Source: Neomicrococcus lactis
Lineage (GTDB): Bacteria > Actinomycetota > Actinomycetes > Actinomycetales > Micrococcaceae
Direction: 5' to 3'
Assembly: GCF_014200305.1 (NCBI RefSeq)
Contig: NZ_JACHBL010000001.1
Coordinates: 1,178,001 to 1,242,000 of the forward strand
DNA length: 64,000 bases
The stretch's first letter is position 1; every line of letters starts with the position of its first letter. Below the pieces are notes generated by a model. It worked only from the letters and a program-made list of their open reading frames with translations. It ran no database searches and was not told the DNA's origin. Made by a program: the position numbers and the translations under genes. Below, piece after piece: positions 25,925-34,211 of this stretch.

Positions 25925-26350
25925 ATGACTTCACCTTCCGAATCCCGTTTTGAGTTCGACGCCGCAGCTCACCAAGAGACGCACGCTCACACCGCTCCAC
26001 ACCCGTCTGCATCCGCTACGGATGCGGACAAGATCCGCGATATTTCGGAGGTGCCCGCTGTCGAGGTGATTACGACGGCGGCAGTGCACTTGATGAGCGC
26101 CGCAGCAGTGAAGCTCGGTCTTGCCGAAGGCGCAGACGCTGAAGAGCTCAAGGACCTCGACGAGGCTCGCAAGCTCATCACCGCCCTCGCTGGCCTGATT
26201 ACCGCTGGCGCTCCTGAAGTTGGAAACCAGCACGCACGTCCATTGCGCGATGGCCTGCGCACGCTGCAGCTCGCCTTCCGCGAAGCCTCGATCATCCCTG
26301 ATGAGCCAGGCAAGGGTCCCGGCGAAAAGTTCACCGGTCCTGTCAACTAA
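25925..26350 (+). CDS. DUF1844 domain-containing protein
   Basis: 141 aa. The core VPAVEVITTAAVHLMSAAAV through EARKLITALAGLITAGAPEV matches DUF1844, a small helical family commonly found beside infC in actinobacteria; function unknown. A His/Ala-rich disordered start (about 1-40) and a Gly/Pro tail flank it. Divergent from infC. The start region AAACTTGGGCTCATGACTTC is identical over 20 nt to that of dapF. Confidence 0.8.
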   Translation: MTSPSESRFEFDAAAHQETHAHTAPHPSASATDADKIRDISEVPAVEVITTAAVHLMSAAAVKLGLAEGADAEELKDLDEARKLITALAGLITAGAPEVGNQHARPLRDGLRTLQLAFREASIIPDEPGKGPGEKFTGPVN

Positions 26351-26359
26351 CTGATTTCC

Positions 26360-26383
26360 CTAACGAGCTATCGCGCTCGTTAG
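26360..26383 (+). terminator. Terminator after the DUF1844 gene
   Basis: CTAACGAGC (26360-26368) pairs perfectly with GCTCGTTAG (26375-26383), followed by TCTCTTATTTC, a T-rich tail. Lies between convergent genes. A second GC-rich inverted repeat (about 26404-26446) overlaps the MFS gene end and may terminate the minus strand. Confidence 0.7.
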
Positions 26384-26422
26384 TCTCTTATTTCTGATAG
26401 CCCTCGACGCCGTCGGTTTCGC

Positions 26423-27805
26423 TCACGAAGCGAGCCGGCGGCGTCGTGCTTTACCGGCAAAAATGGCAACCAACGCAAGAATGACGCCCGCGACGCCTAC
26501 CGCCATGAATCCGTGACCGGGACCCAAAGTATCGATGAAGATGCCAGCGCCTGGAGCACCGATCGCTGAACCTGCCGTCATGGCCGAGCCGTACCAGCCC
26601 ATGGCCTCGCCCCGACGTTCTTCGTCCACGATGTCCGCGAGCTTCTCAGAGGCCGAAGACAACAGTGGTGCGCACACCAAGCCGGGCAAAATGAGGAGCA
26701 ACCCGAGCTGCCAGACGTTATCGGCCATCAGCGCGGGAATAGTGAAAGCGGCCATCGCCAACAGCAACCACACGGGGTTGATGCGCCGCGACTGTGCCCC
26801 ATAGATCAGGCCACCAATGAGGGAAGCGCCGGACCAAAAGACGAACACGATCCACAGCTGGGACGACTGATTCGCTGCACCACTGACGGCTACGATGTCC
26901 ACGTCGGAACCTGCGAAGAGCAGTCCCGCGGCGGCGGAAATGACCAAAAGTCCCAGGACGGCAGGCGTCACCCAACCAAACTGCGACGTCACCTTGCTAC
27001 CGACTTGGCGACGCACTCGATGCCGCATCTTCTGCAAGCGGCGCTGCCGTGGAGAGAGTGGGCGTTGCACGGGGATGGTGCCCGTGACCGCTGCGACTTC
27101 GTCAGAAACATCGGCGCTAGCGGTGGCTGCACCGCCCATCGTGGTGGATGCCGTGACCTCGTTGAAGGCGCCCTGATCCGCGGTGTCATCCTCTGGGAAG
27201 GTTCCGTCACCGGAGCGCATCGGCGGATTGGCGATCATGAGAACCACGCCAGCGAGCGAGCTGGCGATACCGATTGCCGTCAGGCCCACCACACTGGAGA
27301 TCATGGTGGCCACGAGTGCGGCGACTCCGGGGCCGGTCATGAAGACAATTTCGGTGACGATCGCGTCCAACGCGTAGGCGGAGCGGCGCTTGTGACCGCG
27401 CGCCATGATGCTGAGCGCTTGGCGCATGACGGAGAAGACCGGCAGGGCAAAGACGCCGCCTACGAAGACCAAAAGCAAGAGCCACTGGAAGCTGACGTGC
27501 GGGGCGATGCTCCACACGGTGACTTCAGAAATGATGGACGGGATGAGCGCTTTGCGCAGTCCCTTCATGTCGATCGAGCGGCCGCGCCATGGGGAGCCGA
27601 TTGCGATGCCGATCGTAAAGATGGCACCGGCCAGTCCAGCACTCGCCCAGTCCATGCCGAGCGTCTGCGCGACATGCAGCGTGAGCATGACGCCGGCGGC
27701 CGCGTGTGGGAAGCGTGCAATGAGACCCACGAACAACAGCAATGGAACGCCGGGGATGGCGAGGACTTCTTTATAGCGCTCGAAATTCAACGAACGACTC
27801 CACAT
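26423..27805 (-). CDS. MFS transporter
   Basis: 460 aa with twelve predicted helices in two groups of six, split by a long charged cytoplasmic loop (about 200-270, containing PEDDTADQGAFNEV and RPLSPRQRRLQKMRHRVRR). The motif between helices 2 and 3 is degenerate (SPWRGRSIDMKGLRKALIPS). Resembles drug or metabolite exporters of the MFS in actinobacteria; substrate not deducible. GGGGAGAA lies just before the ATG. It lies downstream of sseB with about 85 nt spacing and may be the tail of the his-sseB transcription unit. Confidence 0.8.
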   Translation of the reverse strand: MWSRSLNFERYKEVLAIPGVPLLLFVGLIARFPHAAAGVMLTLHVAQTLGMDWASAGLAGAIFTIGIAIGSPWRGRSIDMKGLRKALIPSIISEVTVWSIAPHVSFQWLLLLVFVGGVFALPVFSVMRQALSIMARGHKRRSAYALDAIVTEIVFMTGPGVAALVATMISSVVGLTAIGIASSLAGVVLMIANPPMRSGDGTFPEDDTADQGAFNEVTASTTMGGAATASADVSDEVAAVTGTIPVQRPLSPRQRRLQKMRHRVRRQVGSKVTSQFGWVTPAVLGLLVISAAAGLLFAGSDVDIVAVSGAANQSSQLWIVFVFWSGASLIGGLIYGAQSRRINPVWLLLAMAAFTIPALMADNVWQLGLLLILPGLVCAPLLSSASEKLADIVDEERRGEAMGWYGSAMTAGSAIGAPGAGIFIDTLGPGHGFMAVGVAGVILALVAIFAGKARRRRLAS

Positions 27806-27889
27806 TTCTCCCCAGGATATTGGGGTTCGATCTTCCTTGATCAGGGTGTGAACGAGGACGGATTGCTAGTGAATAACGCTGCGGGAAGC

Positions 27890-28933
27890 TTAGAGATGCG
27901 AAGAGGTGCCGCGAGCCAAGCTGAGCTCCACGGTATCCACGGCGAGTGCGAAGTCTTGTTTCTCACCAAGTTTCCGAGCGACCGATTGCGCAACAAGCTG
28001 AGCCTGCTCCGCGGTGATTCCATCCATGACGTGAACTGTGACCATCACTTCTGGGCCCGGACCGCCACCGAGAAGCACCTTGCCAGCCCGGTCTTGAGAG
28101 GTCACTCCGCGCCCCGGAGACAACTCTAATCCCTCCACAAGAGGCTCGCCCTGTGCCAGATCTTGGAGCGTTTTCTGTAGCTGGGTGTCCGCGTAGCTCG
28201 GCGTCCAGTCCTGCTGCTGGGCAAGTGCCCACATGGCTGGTCGGCGGACTACGAACGTTGCTTCACTCGCGGGGTCAAGCACCAACAATTGCGCTTCTTC
28301 CGCGACAGCACTCAGGGCTGCACGCGCCGCATACACCGCCACGGGACGTGCCTCCGGGTGCCACTGCGTGAGCTTTGCGACCTCGGAGAAAATCGGAAGC
28401 GCTTTGCGGCCGTCCGGAGCATTCAGCCAGACCAGAGCCATATCGGCTTGCTTGTCTTCGGCAAAGCCGTGTTCGCCGAGGCCGCCTTCAGCGAGTTGAG
28501 CGACCACGGGAACAAAGACTCGTGCACGTGCGAGCGCTTCAATGACCTTCTTTTCAGCGGCGGCAACGCCCTCAATGCTGAACGGCGGCTCACCGCCTTC
28601 AAGGTTGGCGATCGCTTCCGCGAGCTGCTGATTGGCGAGGCCGTTGTCATTTTCGAACTGGTGCTGCGGATCCGCGCTGTCTGAGAGATCTCGACCCGCC
28701 CATGGCACACCAGCAGAGTCGGTAAACTGACCAGCCTTCGCAAGAGCAGCCGCAATGTGGCCCGGGAGGTGACGCTGCGCGCCCTCGCCGTTCTGACCGT
28801 GGGCATGACTCTGGTTATGACTGTGCCCTTCGGCATGGTCATGGCCGTGATGATGACCGTGGCCTGAGTTGTGGCCGTCGGTGCGGTCAGCGTTGTGGTC
28901 AGCGTGCTGATCAGCTGATGATTGGTGCGACAT
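27890..28933 (-). CDS. SseB family protein with His-rich N-terminus
   Basis: 347 aa. From about residue 60 it resembles the SseB domain: the segments LAEAIANLEGGEPPFSIEGV, RVFVPVVAQLAEGGLGE and KQADMALVWLNAPDGRKALP, then a C-terminal SseB-C-like part with DIKRG-like TVHVMDGITAEQAQLVAQSV. SseB-like genes commonly follow hisA in Micrococcaceae; function is unknown (serine sensitivity enhancer in E. coli by name only). Unusual: the first 45 residues contain 14 His (for example GHGHHHGHDHAEGHSH), a likely metal-binding leader. Located 82 nt after hisA. Confidence 0.75.
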   Translation of the reverse strand: MSHQSSADQHADHNADRTDGHNSGHGHHHGHDHAEGHSHNQSHAHGQNGEGAQRHLPGHIAAALAKAGQFTDSAGVPWAGRDLSDSADPQHQFENDNGLANQQLAEAIANLEGGEPPFSIEGVAAAEKKVIEALARARVFVPVVAQLAEGGLGEHGFAEDKQADMALVWLNAPDGRKALPIFSEVAKLTQWHPEARPVAVYAARAALSAVAEEAQLLVLDPASEATFVVRRPAMWALAQQQDWTPSYADTQLQKTLQDLAQGEPLVEGLELSPGRGVTSQDRAGKVLLGGGPGPEVMVTVHVMDGITAEQAQLVAQSVARKLGEKQDFALAVDTVELSLARGTSSHL

Positions 28934-29015
28934 TGCGGCTTTCGTAGCGACGGTGAAGCGAGTGCCAGTGGCGGGAAGTGCTAGCGGCCAGCCAAGTTAG
29001 CCGCCGCTAGCGGAA

Positions 29016-29750
29016 TTAGCGACGGCCAGCGACGTCGAGAGCCTCGGGAAGCGTGAAGCGGCCGGCGTAAAGCGCCTTGCCCACGATCGCGCCTTCGACA
29101 CCGAGTGGAACGAGTTCGCGCAGCACGCGAAGGTCATCGAGGCTGGAGATGCCGCCGGAAGCCACGATTGGCTTGTTGGTGCGTTCGGTCATCTGCTTCA
29201 AGAGTTCAACGTTGGGTCCGCGGAGCGTTCCGTCCTTGGTGACGTCCGTGACCACGTAGCGAGCGCAGCCTGCATCTTCGAGACGCTGCAGCACGTCCCA
29301 GAGGTCGCCGCCTTCCTTGGTCCAGCCGCGAGCGGAAAGCGTGGTTCCGCGAACGTCGAGGCCCACAGCGATCTTGTCGCCGTAACGCTCGATGGCGCGA
29401 GCAGTCCACTCTGGGTTTTCGAGAGCTGCCGTACCCAAGTTCACGCGCTCCGCACCGAACTCGAGAGCGCGGTCCAAAGACTCGTCATCGCGAATACCGC
29501 CGGAGAGCTCCACCTTGATGTCCAGCTGGTCAGCCACGCGACGCAAGATCTCAGTGTTGTTTCCGCGACCAAAAGCGGCATCCAAGTCAACCAAGTGAAC
29601 CCACTCGGCGCCGTCGTTCTGCCAAGCCATGGCAGCTTCCAGCGGATCGCCGTAACCGGTCTCGCTGCCAGCTTCGCCCTGTACAAGGCGTACGGCTTGT
29701 CCGTCCGCGACGTCAACGGCGGGGAGCAATTCAAGAATCGAGGTATTCAT
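29016..29750 (-). CDS. hisA: Phosphoribosyl isomerase A (HisA/PriA)
   Basis: 244 aa TIM-barrel isomerase acting on ProFAR in histidine synthesis. Visible: [20 protein letters not shown] with the first catalytic Asp, [20 protein letters not shown] phosphate site, and [20 protein letters not shown] with the second Asp, then [15 protein letters not shown]. In many actinobacteria that lack trpF this enzyme (PriA) also isomerises PRA in tryptophan synthesis; whether that applies cannot be seen here. GGAAG precedes the ATG. Confidence 0.95.
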   Translation of the reverse strand: MNTSILELLPAVDVADGQAVRLVQGEAGSETGYGDPLEAAMAWQNDGAEWVHLVDLDAAFGRGNNTEILRRVADQLDIKVELSGGIRDDESLDRALEFGAERVNLGTAALENPEWTARAIERYGDKIAVGLDVRGTTLSARGWTKEGGDLWDVLQRLEDAGCARYVVTDVTKDGTLRGPNVELLKQMTERTNKPIVASGGISSLDDLRVLRELVPLGVEGAIVGKALYAGRFTLPEALDVAGRR

Positions 29751-29843
29751 AGTTCTTCCGTTCTATCCGATGCCGCCGAGCACTCAAATGTTCGGCGACT
29801 TCTCCCGGGAATACCCGGTTCTGCTTCTAAGGTCTGTTGGTAA

Positions 29844-29999
29844 TCAGGTGGTGTAGGTCAGTGCCCACGCTGCGGCAAGCGCTGCGATAGCCAGTACGAC
29901 GGCGGTGATGATCCAGGAGATGTGAGCCTTTTGCTGTTTCAGCGACCACGCTCCACCGAGGAGAATTCCACCCAGAGCCATGAGAACGATTGACCACAT
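29844..29999 (-). CDS. 51-aa two-helix membrane protein in the his operon
   Basis: [20 protein letters not shown], then KQQKAHISW, then IITAVVLAIAALAAAWALTY: two hydrophobic helices with a short basic hairpin between them. Its ATG overlaps the hisH stop as TAATG, so it is translated by coupling. It is too short for most gene finders, but the coupling, helix quality and complete frame argue that it is real. No family recognised; function unknown. Confidence 0.65.
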   Translation of the reverse strand: MWSIVLMALGGILLGGAWSLKQQKAHISWIITAVVLAIAALAAAWALTYTT

Positions 30000-30637
30000 T
30001 AGAGCGTCTCCAGCCAGTTCTTCAGGAGTTGAGCTCCGGCGTCGCCCGACTTCTCAGGGTGGAACTGCACAGCGCTCAGAGGGCCGTTTTCAACACCAGC
30101 GATGAATCGGCTCTCTCCGTGCTGAGACCACGTGACAGCCGGCGGCTTCATGCGTGGCTGAGCAACAGAGAAGTTCCATTCCTGCACCGCGTACGAGTGG
30201 ACGAAGTAGAAGCGCTCGTTTTCGACGCCCTTGAAGAGCTGAGAGTCGGCCGGAGGCTCGACGGTGTTCCACCCCATATGAGGGACAACGTCTGCCTTGA
30301 GAAGTTCAACCGTTCCCGGCCACTCCCCCATACCTGGCGTTCGAACGCCGTGCTCCACGCCTTCTTCGAACAAGATCTGGTGTCCCACGCAGATGCCCAT
30401 CACGGGACGGTTGCCGGCAACGCGGCGACCAATCCACTTCAGCGCACCAACGCTCTTGAGAGCATCCATGACGGCTGCGAACGCGCCCACGCCGGGAACC
30501 AAGAGTCCCTGAGCGTTGAGGACATCATCGGCATCGCGGCTGAGCTTGACCTCGGCGCCGACGTGCTCGAGCGCGCGGACGGCAGAGCGCACATTTCCGG
30601 AACCGTAATCAAGAACGGTCACCGTTGGCTTGGACAT
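29999..30637 (-). CDS. hisH: Imidazole glycerol phosphate synthase glutaminase subunit
   Basis: 212 aa from the ATG at 30637 ([20 protein letters not shown]); the frame extends upstream to 30718 but into hisB. Class I glutamine amidotransferase: nucleophile Cys83 in MGICVGHQ, and the His-Glu pair in [11 protein letters not shown]. Supplies ammonia to HisF; hisF is not in the window. It starts 1 nt after the hisB stop. Confidence 0.95.
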   Translation of the reverse strand: MSKPTVTVLDYGSGNVRSAVRALEHVGAEVKLSRDADDVLNAQGLLVPGVGAFAAVMDALKSVGALKWIGRRVAGNRPVMGICVGHQILFEEGVEHGVRTPGMGEWPGTVELLKADVVPHMGWNTVEPPADSQLFKGVENERFYFVHSYAVQEWNFSVAQPRMKPPAVTWSQHGESRFIAGVENGPLSAVQFHPEKSGDAGAQLLKNWLETL

Positions 30638-30638
30638 C

Positions 30639-31259
30639 TTAGAGCGCACCCTTCGTGGACGGAATGGCGTTGCCAATGCGTGGATCCAACTCAGCGGCCT
30701 GACGCAATGCGCGAGCAAATGCCTTGAACTGAGCCTCCACGATGTGGTGCGGGTCGCGGCCGGCGATCACGGTGATGTGCATGCAAATGCCAGCGTGCAA
30801 AGCGATCGATTCAAAAATGTGACGGGTCAGCGATCCGGTGAAGTGTCCGCCGATGAGGTGGTATTCCTGGCCAGCAGGCTCTCCCGAGTGAACAATGAAT
30901 GGACGTCCCGAAATATCCACGACGGCGTTGGCCAGCGCCTCATCCAAAGGAACCGTTGCTTCACCGAAGCGACGGATACCGGCCTTGTTGCCCAGTGCCG
31001 ACTTCAAGACCTCGCCCAGCGTGATGGCAATGTCTTCTACCGTGTGGTGAACGTCGATGTGAGTGTCGCCAGTCGCCTTGACCGTGAGGTCAATCAGGGA
31101 ATGCTTCGAGAGCGCCGTGAGCATGTGGTCGTAGAAAGGCACGGACGTATCGATGTTGGACTGTCCGGTGCCATCAAGGTTCAACTCAACGACGACGCTG
31201 GATTCGCTCGTGGTGCGTTCCATACGGGCGCTGCGGCCACTCAACAATTCGGCAGACAT
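30639..31259 (-). CDS. hisB: Imidazoleglycerol-phosphate dehydratase
   Basis: 206 aa Mn-dependent dehydratase of histidine synthesis, monofunctional as in actinobacteria (no phosphatase domain). Both metal-binding repeats are present: [15 protein letters not shown] and [19 protein letters not shown], plus [26 protein letters not shown] precedes the ATG. A 149-nt gap to hisC holds no gene. Confidence 0.96.
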   Translation of the reverse strand: MSAELLSGRSARMERTTSESSVVVELNLDGTGQSNIDTSVPFYDHMLTALSKHSLIDLTVKATGDTHIDVHHTVEDIAITLGEVLKSALGNKAGIRRFGEATVPLDEALANAVVDISGRPFIVHSGEPAGQEYHLIGGHFTGSLTRHIFESIALHAGICMHITVIAGRDPHHIVEAQFKAFARALRQAAELDPRIGNAIPSTKGAL

Positions 31260-31408
31260 GGATTCCTTTGGTTGGTTCGGTCTGGCGACCGATGGTTCTC
31301 GCGCTCTAATACTTCTGGCGTCGACAGCTATGGCTATTCTATCGGCGCCTCTTCTATCTCAGTTGCGCCGTCTAGTTCTCGCAAAAACGGAGAGTTGCCT
31401 AGCCGGGG

Positions 31409-32521
31409 CTAGCTCTTGGCTGACTCGTTCAAGATCTCTTCGAGGCTGGTCAAGAACGCGGTGGTTTCCGCTTCCGTACCGGCCGTAACGCGAAGATGGC
31501 CGGGAATGCCCACATCGCGAATTAAGACTCCACGGTTCAGAAGCTCTTGCCACACGTGGGCTGGATCTTCAAGGCCTCCGAAGAAGACGAAGTTTGAATC
31601 ACTCGATGCCGGGTGCAGCCCCATGCGCTTGAGCTCATCAACGATTCGGTCACGCTGCATCTTGATGTCTTCGACGTTCGCCAAGAGAGCATCAACGTGC
31701 TTGAGGGCTGCGTTGGCGGTCGCCTGAGTGACAGCAGAGAGGTGATACGGCAAGCGAACCAAGCGCATTGCGTCGGCGACGGCTGGAGCAGCTGCCATGT
31801 AGCCGAGGCGTGCGCCGGCCAAAGCGAAAGCCTTACTCATGGTGCGGGAAACGATCAATCGTTCGCGACCTTCGAGCAAAGTGAGCGCCGACTGCGTGCC
31901 CACCTGAGAGAACTCAGCGTAGGCCTCATCAACAATCACCATGGCGTTCGAGGCGGCTCCGGCCTCGTAGACAGCCTCAATGACGTCGAGTCCCAGGGCG
32001 GTTCCTGTCGGGTTGTTCGGGGAGCACAGGAACACCACGTTGGGCTGAGCCTCAGTAACCTGGGCCGCGGCAGATTCGGCGGTGAGCTCGAAATCGTCAG
32101 CGCGGAAACCTTTGATGTACTCGGTGTCCGTTCCGGCTGCCAACAGCGGGTACATCGAGTAGGTGGGAGGGAAACCCATGGCACTACGGCCCGGGCCACC
32201 AAATGCTTGGAGAATGTGTTGCAGGACCTCGTTGGATCCGTTGCCAGCCCAGATGTCGGCTGCAGTGAGATTGTGGCCCAAATACTGGGCAAGACGTTCG
32301 CGCAGTTCGGTGAACTCGCGGTCCGGGTAACGGTTGAGTCCGGCTGCGGCCTCGCGAACGTCGGCGGCAATCGTGTCACGAACAACGTCCGGAAGCGGAT
32401 GAGTATTTTCGTTGACGTTCAGCATGTTGACGACATCAAGCTGAGGCGCGCCATACGGCTTAAGGCCTCGCAAATTGTCGCGAAGAGGAAGTTGGGCAAA
32501 AGGATCCATCGGCTGACTCAC
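31409..32521 (-). CDS. hisC: Histidinol-phosphate aminotransferase
   Basis: 370 aa PLP enzyme of fold type I. The PLP lysine lies in SRTMSKAFALAGARLGYMAA; also visible are NENTHPLPDVV, AGNGSNEVLQHI and FLCSPNNPTGTALG. The GTG at 32521 (VSQPMDPFAQL) has TAGAAT 6 nt upstream and no Shine-Dalgarno, so hisC appears to head a leaderless transcript running into hisB-hisH-hisA. hisD, which commonly precedes hisC, is absent from the window. Confidence 0.95.
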   Translation of the reverse strand: MSQPMDPFAQLPLRDNLRGLKPYGAPQLDVVNMLNVNENTHPLPDVVRDTIAADVREAAAGLNRYPDREFTELRERLAQYLGHNLTAADIWAGNGSNEVLQHILQAFGGPGRSAMGFPPTYSMYPLLAAGTDTEYIKGFRADDFELTAESAAAQVTEAQPNVVFLCSPNNPTGTALGLDVIEAVYEAGAASNAMVIVDEAYAEFSQVGTQSALTLLEGRERLIVSRTMSKAFALAGARLGYMAAAPAVADAMRLVRLPYHLSAVTQATANAALKHVDALLANVEDIKMQRDRIVDELKRMGLHPASSDSNFVFFGGLEDPAHVWQELLNRGVLIRDVGIPGHLRVTAGTEAETTAFLTSLEEILNESAKS

Positions 32522-32673
32522 CCGTCAATTCTAGGCAACGGTCTTGGTACGCCGGAATTGGAAGACGTCATATCTGGACTTCCAGCCCGTGATTTCAGTC
32601 GCTAATAGCGTCAGTCCAGCCGCGAAGCTGCCTGCGCCTGGACTAAATCGCTAGATCCTGATGGGTGAAATCG

Positions 32674-33081
32674 TTATGGGTGAACAGGAACAAAAATCTC
32701 TTGGCCGGCCTTGAGGTGCTTGCCGTCGATGGAGTTCAGTTCTTGAATCTGCTCGATCGTGGTGCGTGGATCCTGATTAGGAGATACGGACTTGGCGATG
32801 CTCCACATGGAGTCACCTTCCATGACAGTCACCTTGACGGCCTCGACCGTCGAAGGAGCGTCCGTTCCTGCGAAGACGGGCGTGGTGAACATTCCAACGA
32901 AGGTCAGAACAGCCGCAGCCAACAGCATGAGCGGAAGGCCGATCAAGACGAGACGGCCACGACGCGTGAGGTGCAAGTGCCGCTGGGATGCGCGAGGAGC
33001 GCGACGGGCATTCGAAGATCCTGCGAATGACGAACGGCTAGCGGTCACCTGGAATGGAGACGAAATTGCGGCGATAGTCAT
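32674..33081 (-). CDS. LysM-domain membrane-anchored protein divergent from lexA (SOS-linked)
   Basis: 135 aa from the ATG at 33081, preceded by GGAAG; the frame is open further upstream but without a better start. A basic tail (ARRAPRASQRHLHLTRRGR), one transmembrane helix (43-65) and an extracytoplasmic LysM domain (83-132, VTVMEGDSMWSIAKSVSPNQ ... LKAGQEIFVPV). Size, topology and divergent position next to lexA match mycobacterial Rv2719c, a SOS-induced LysM protein that blocks division. A LexA-type box lies 50-65 nt upstream. A cell division checkpoint role is inferred by this analogy. Confidence 0.75.
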   Translation of the reverse strand: MTIAAISSPFQVTASRSSFAGSSNARRAPRASQRHLHLTRRGRLVLIGLPLMLLAAAVLTFVGMFTTPVFAGTDAPSTVEAVKVTVMEGDSMWSIAKSVSPNQDPRTTIEQIQELNSIDGKHLKAGQEIFVPVHP

Positions 33082-33130
33082 TGTTCTTCCTTTCATCCCT
33101 TCGAACACTTTGGCGAGTGATGACCTTGTG

Positions 33131-33146
33131 TCGAAGACTGGTTCGA
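33131..33146. promoter_or_regulatory. LexA-type SOS box upstream of the LysM gene
   Basis: TCGAAGACTGGTTCGA matches the Gram-positive/actinobacterial box CGAAC-N4-GTTCG with one mismatch (CGAAG). It lies 50 nt before the LysM start codon, a position suited to repression. Confidence 0.65.
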
Positions 33147-33338
33147 ACTTCTTCGTATATTTGTAGCACGTATCTTCGAAGAATGTCGAGACACGCTCGA
33201 ACAAATCTTTTATAGCTACCTTCAGATGCCGTAGGGTTGGTCTTACGAAATCCGATAGAACTAGTGTCCTGATCAGCTCTGACACTTAGAACTGAGGATG
33301 AGAGATCAGCAGCATCTCAAGGGGATATTCGCCGGGAT

Positions 33339-33354
33339 TCGAAGAGTTGTTTGG
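33339..33354. promoter_or_regulatory. LexA-type SOS box upstream of lexA
   Basis: TCGAAGAGTTGTTTGG fits CGAAC-N4-GTTYG with one mismatch. It ends 23 nt before the lexA ATG at 33378, consistent with autorepression. Confidence 0.6.
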
Positions 33355-33377
33355 CGATAAAGAGACGGGACCAGAAC

Positions 33378-34133
33378 ATGACACGACGGACCATGACCAA
33401 GATCCAGGAGCGCGCCAACGCGCACTTTCCTGGCCTATCCAGCCGACAGCTTCAGATCATTGATGTCATTCATCGGCTCATGGAAGAAAAGAGCTACCCG
33501 CCCACCATGCGAGAAATCGGAGACGCCTCCGGACTCGCATCTCTTTCGAGTGTCACGTATCAGTTGGCACAGCTCGAAGAGCGTGGAGTGCTCCGCCGCG
33601 ACCCGAACCGCCCCCGTGCCATTGAGCTGCTAATCGATAAGGCTGAAGCCAAGAAGTGGGCGGCTGAGCAAAAGGCTCTCGCCAAGGAAGCGCCCGTCGC
33701 TGAGACGTCAGCCCCGCTGTCTGCTGCCGAAGAGAAGCTTGCCGCTTTGGCTCAGGACAACCTGGTTGAGGTTCCCCTCGTTGGCCGCATTGCGGCAGGT
33801 GGCCCGATTCTTGCCGAGCAGTCCGTGGAAGACACCATGCTCTTGCCACGCACTCTGACCGGCCAAGGCGAACTTTTCATGCTGAAGGTCGCTGGCGACT
33901 CGATGGTGGACGCAGCTATCGCTGACGGCGACTGGGTTGTAGTGCGTCGCCAGAATTCGGCGAACAACGGCGACATCGTGGCTGCATTGCTGGACGATGA
34001 AGCCACCGTCAAGACCTTCCGCCAGCGCGACGGTCACACTTGGCTCTTGCCCCAAAACACCAACTACGAACCGATCCTGGGCGATCACGCCACCATCATG
34101 GGTCGCGTCGTGTCAGTTCTCCGAGCGCTCTAG
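33378..34133 (+). CDS. lexA: LexA repressor
   Basis: 251 aa from the ATG at 33378 ([10 protein letters not shown]); the ATG at 33393 is an alternative. N-terminal winged helix ([40 protein letters not shown]), a linker richer in Ala/Lys/Glu than usual (about 88-128), then the S24 autoprotease domain: cleavage Ala140-Gly141 in GRIAAGGPI, nucleophile Ser175 in [10 protein letters not shown], and Lys212 in EATVKTF. Represses SOS genes until RecA filaments trigger self-cleavage. Divergent from the LysM gene with a shared control region. Confidence 0.96.
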   Translation: MTRRTMTKIQERANAHFPGLSSRQLQIIDVIHRLMEEKSYPPTMREIGDASGLASLSSVTYQLAQLEERGVLRRDPNRPRAIELLIDKAEAKKWAAEQKALAKEAPVAETSAPLSAAEEKLAALAQDNLVEVPLVGRIAAGGPILAEQSVEDTMLLPRTLTGQGELFMLKVAGDSMVDAAIADGDWVVVRRQNSANNGDIVAALLDDEATVKTFRQRDGHTWLLPQNTNYEPILGDHATIMGRVVSVLRAL

Positions 34134-34164
34134 TCTTCTTCCCCAAAGTTCTGTCTCTGAGGAC

Positions 34165-34211
34165 AGCGGCTGTTGCTAAGTTCTAGTTTCTAGTTCTTAG
34201 CGGCAGCCGCT
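34165..34211. terminator. Bidirectional terminator between lexA and dinG
   Basis: AGCGGCTG (34165-34172) pairs with CAGCCGCT (34204-34211), with an inner GCTAAG/CTTAGC stem (34175-34180, 34196-34201). The structure includes the dinG stop codon and the lexA 3' region. Confidence 0.5.
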
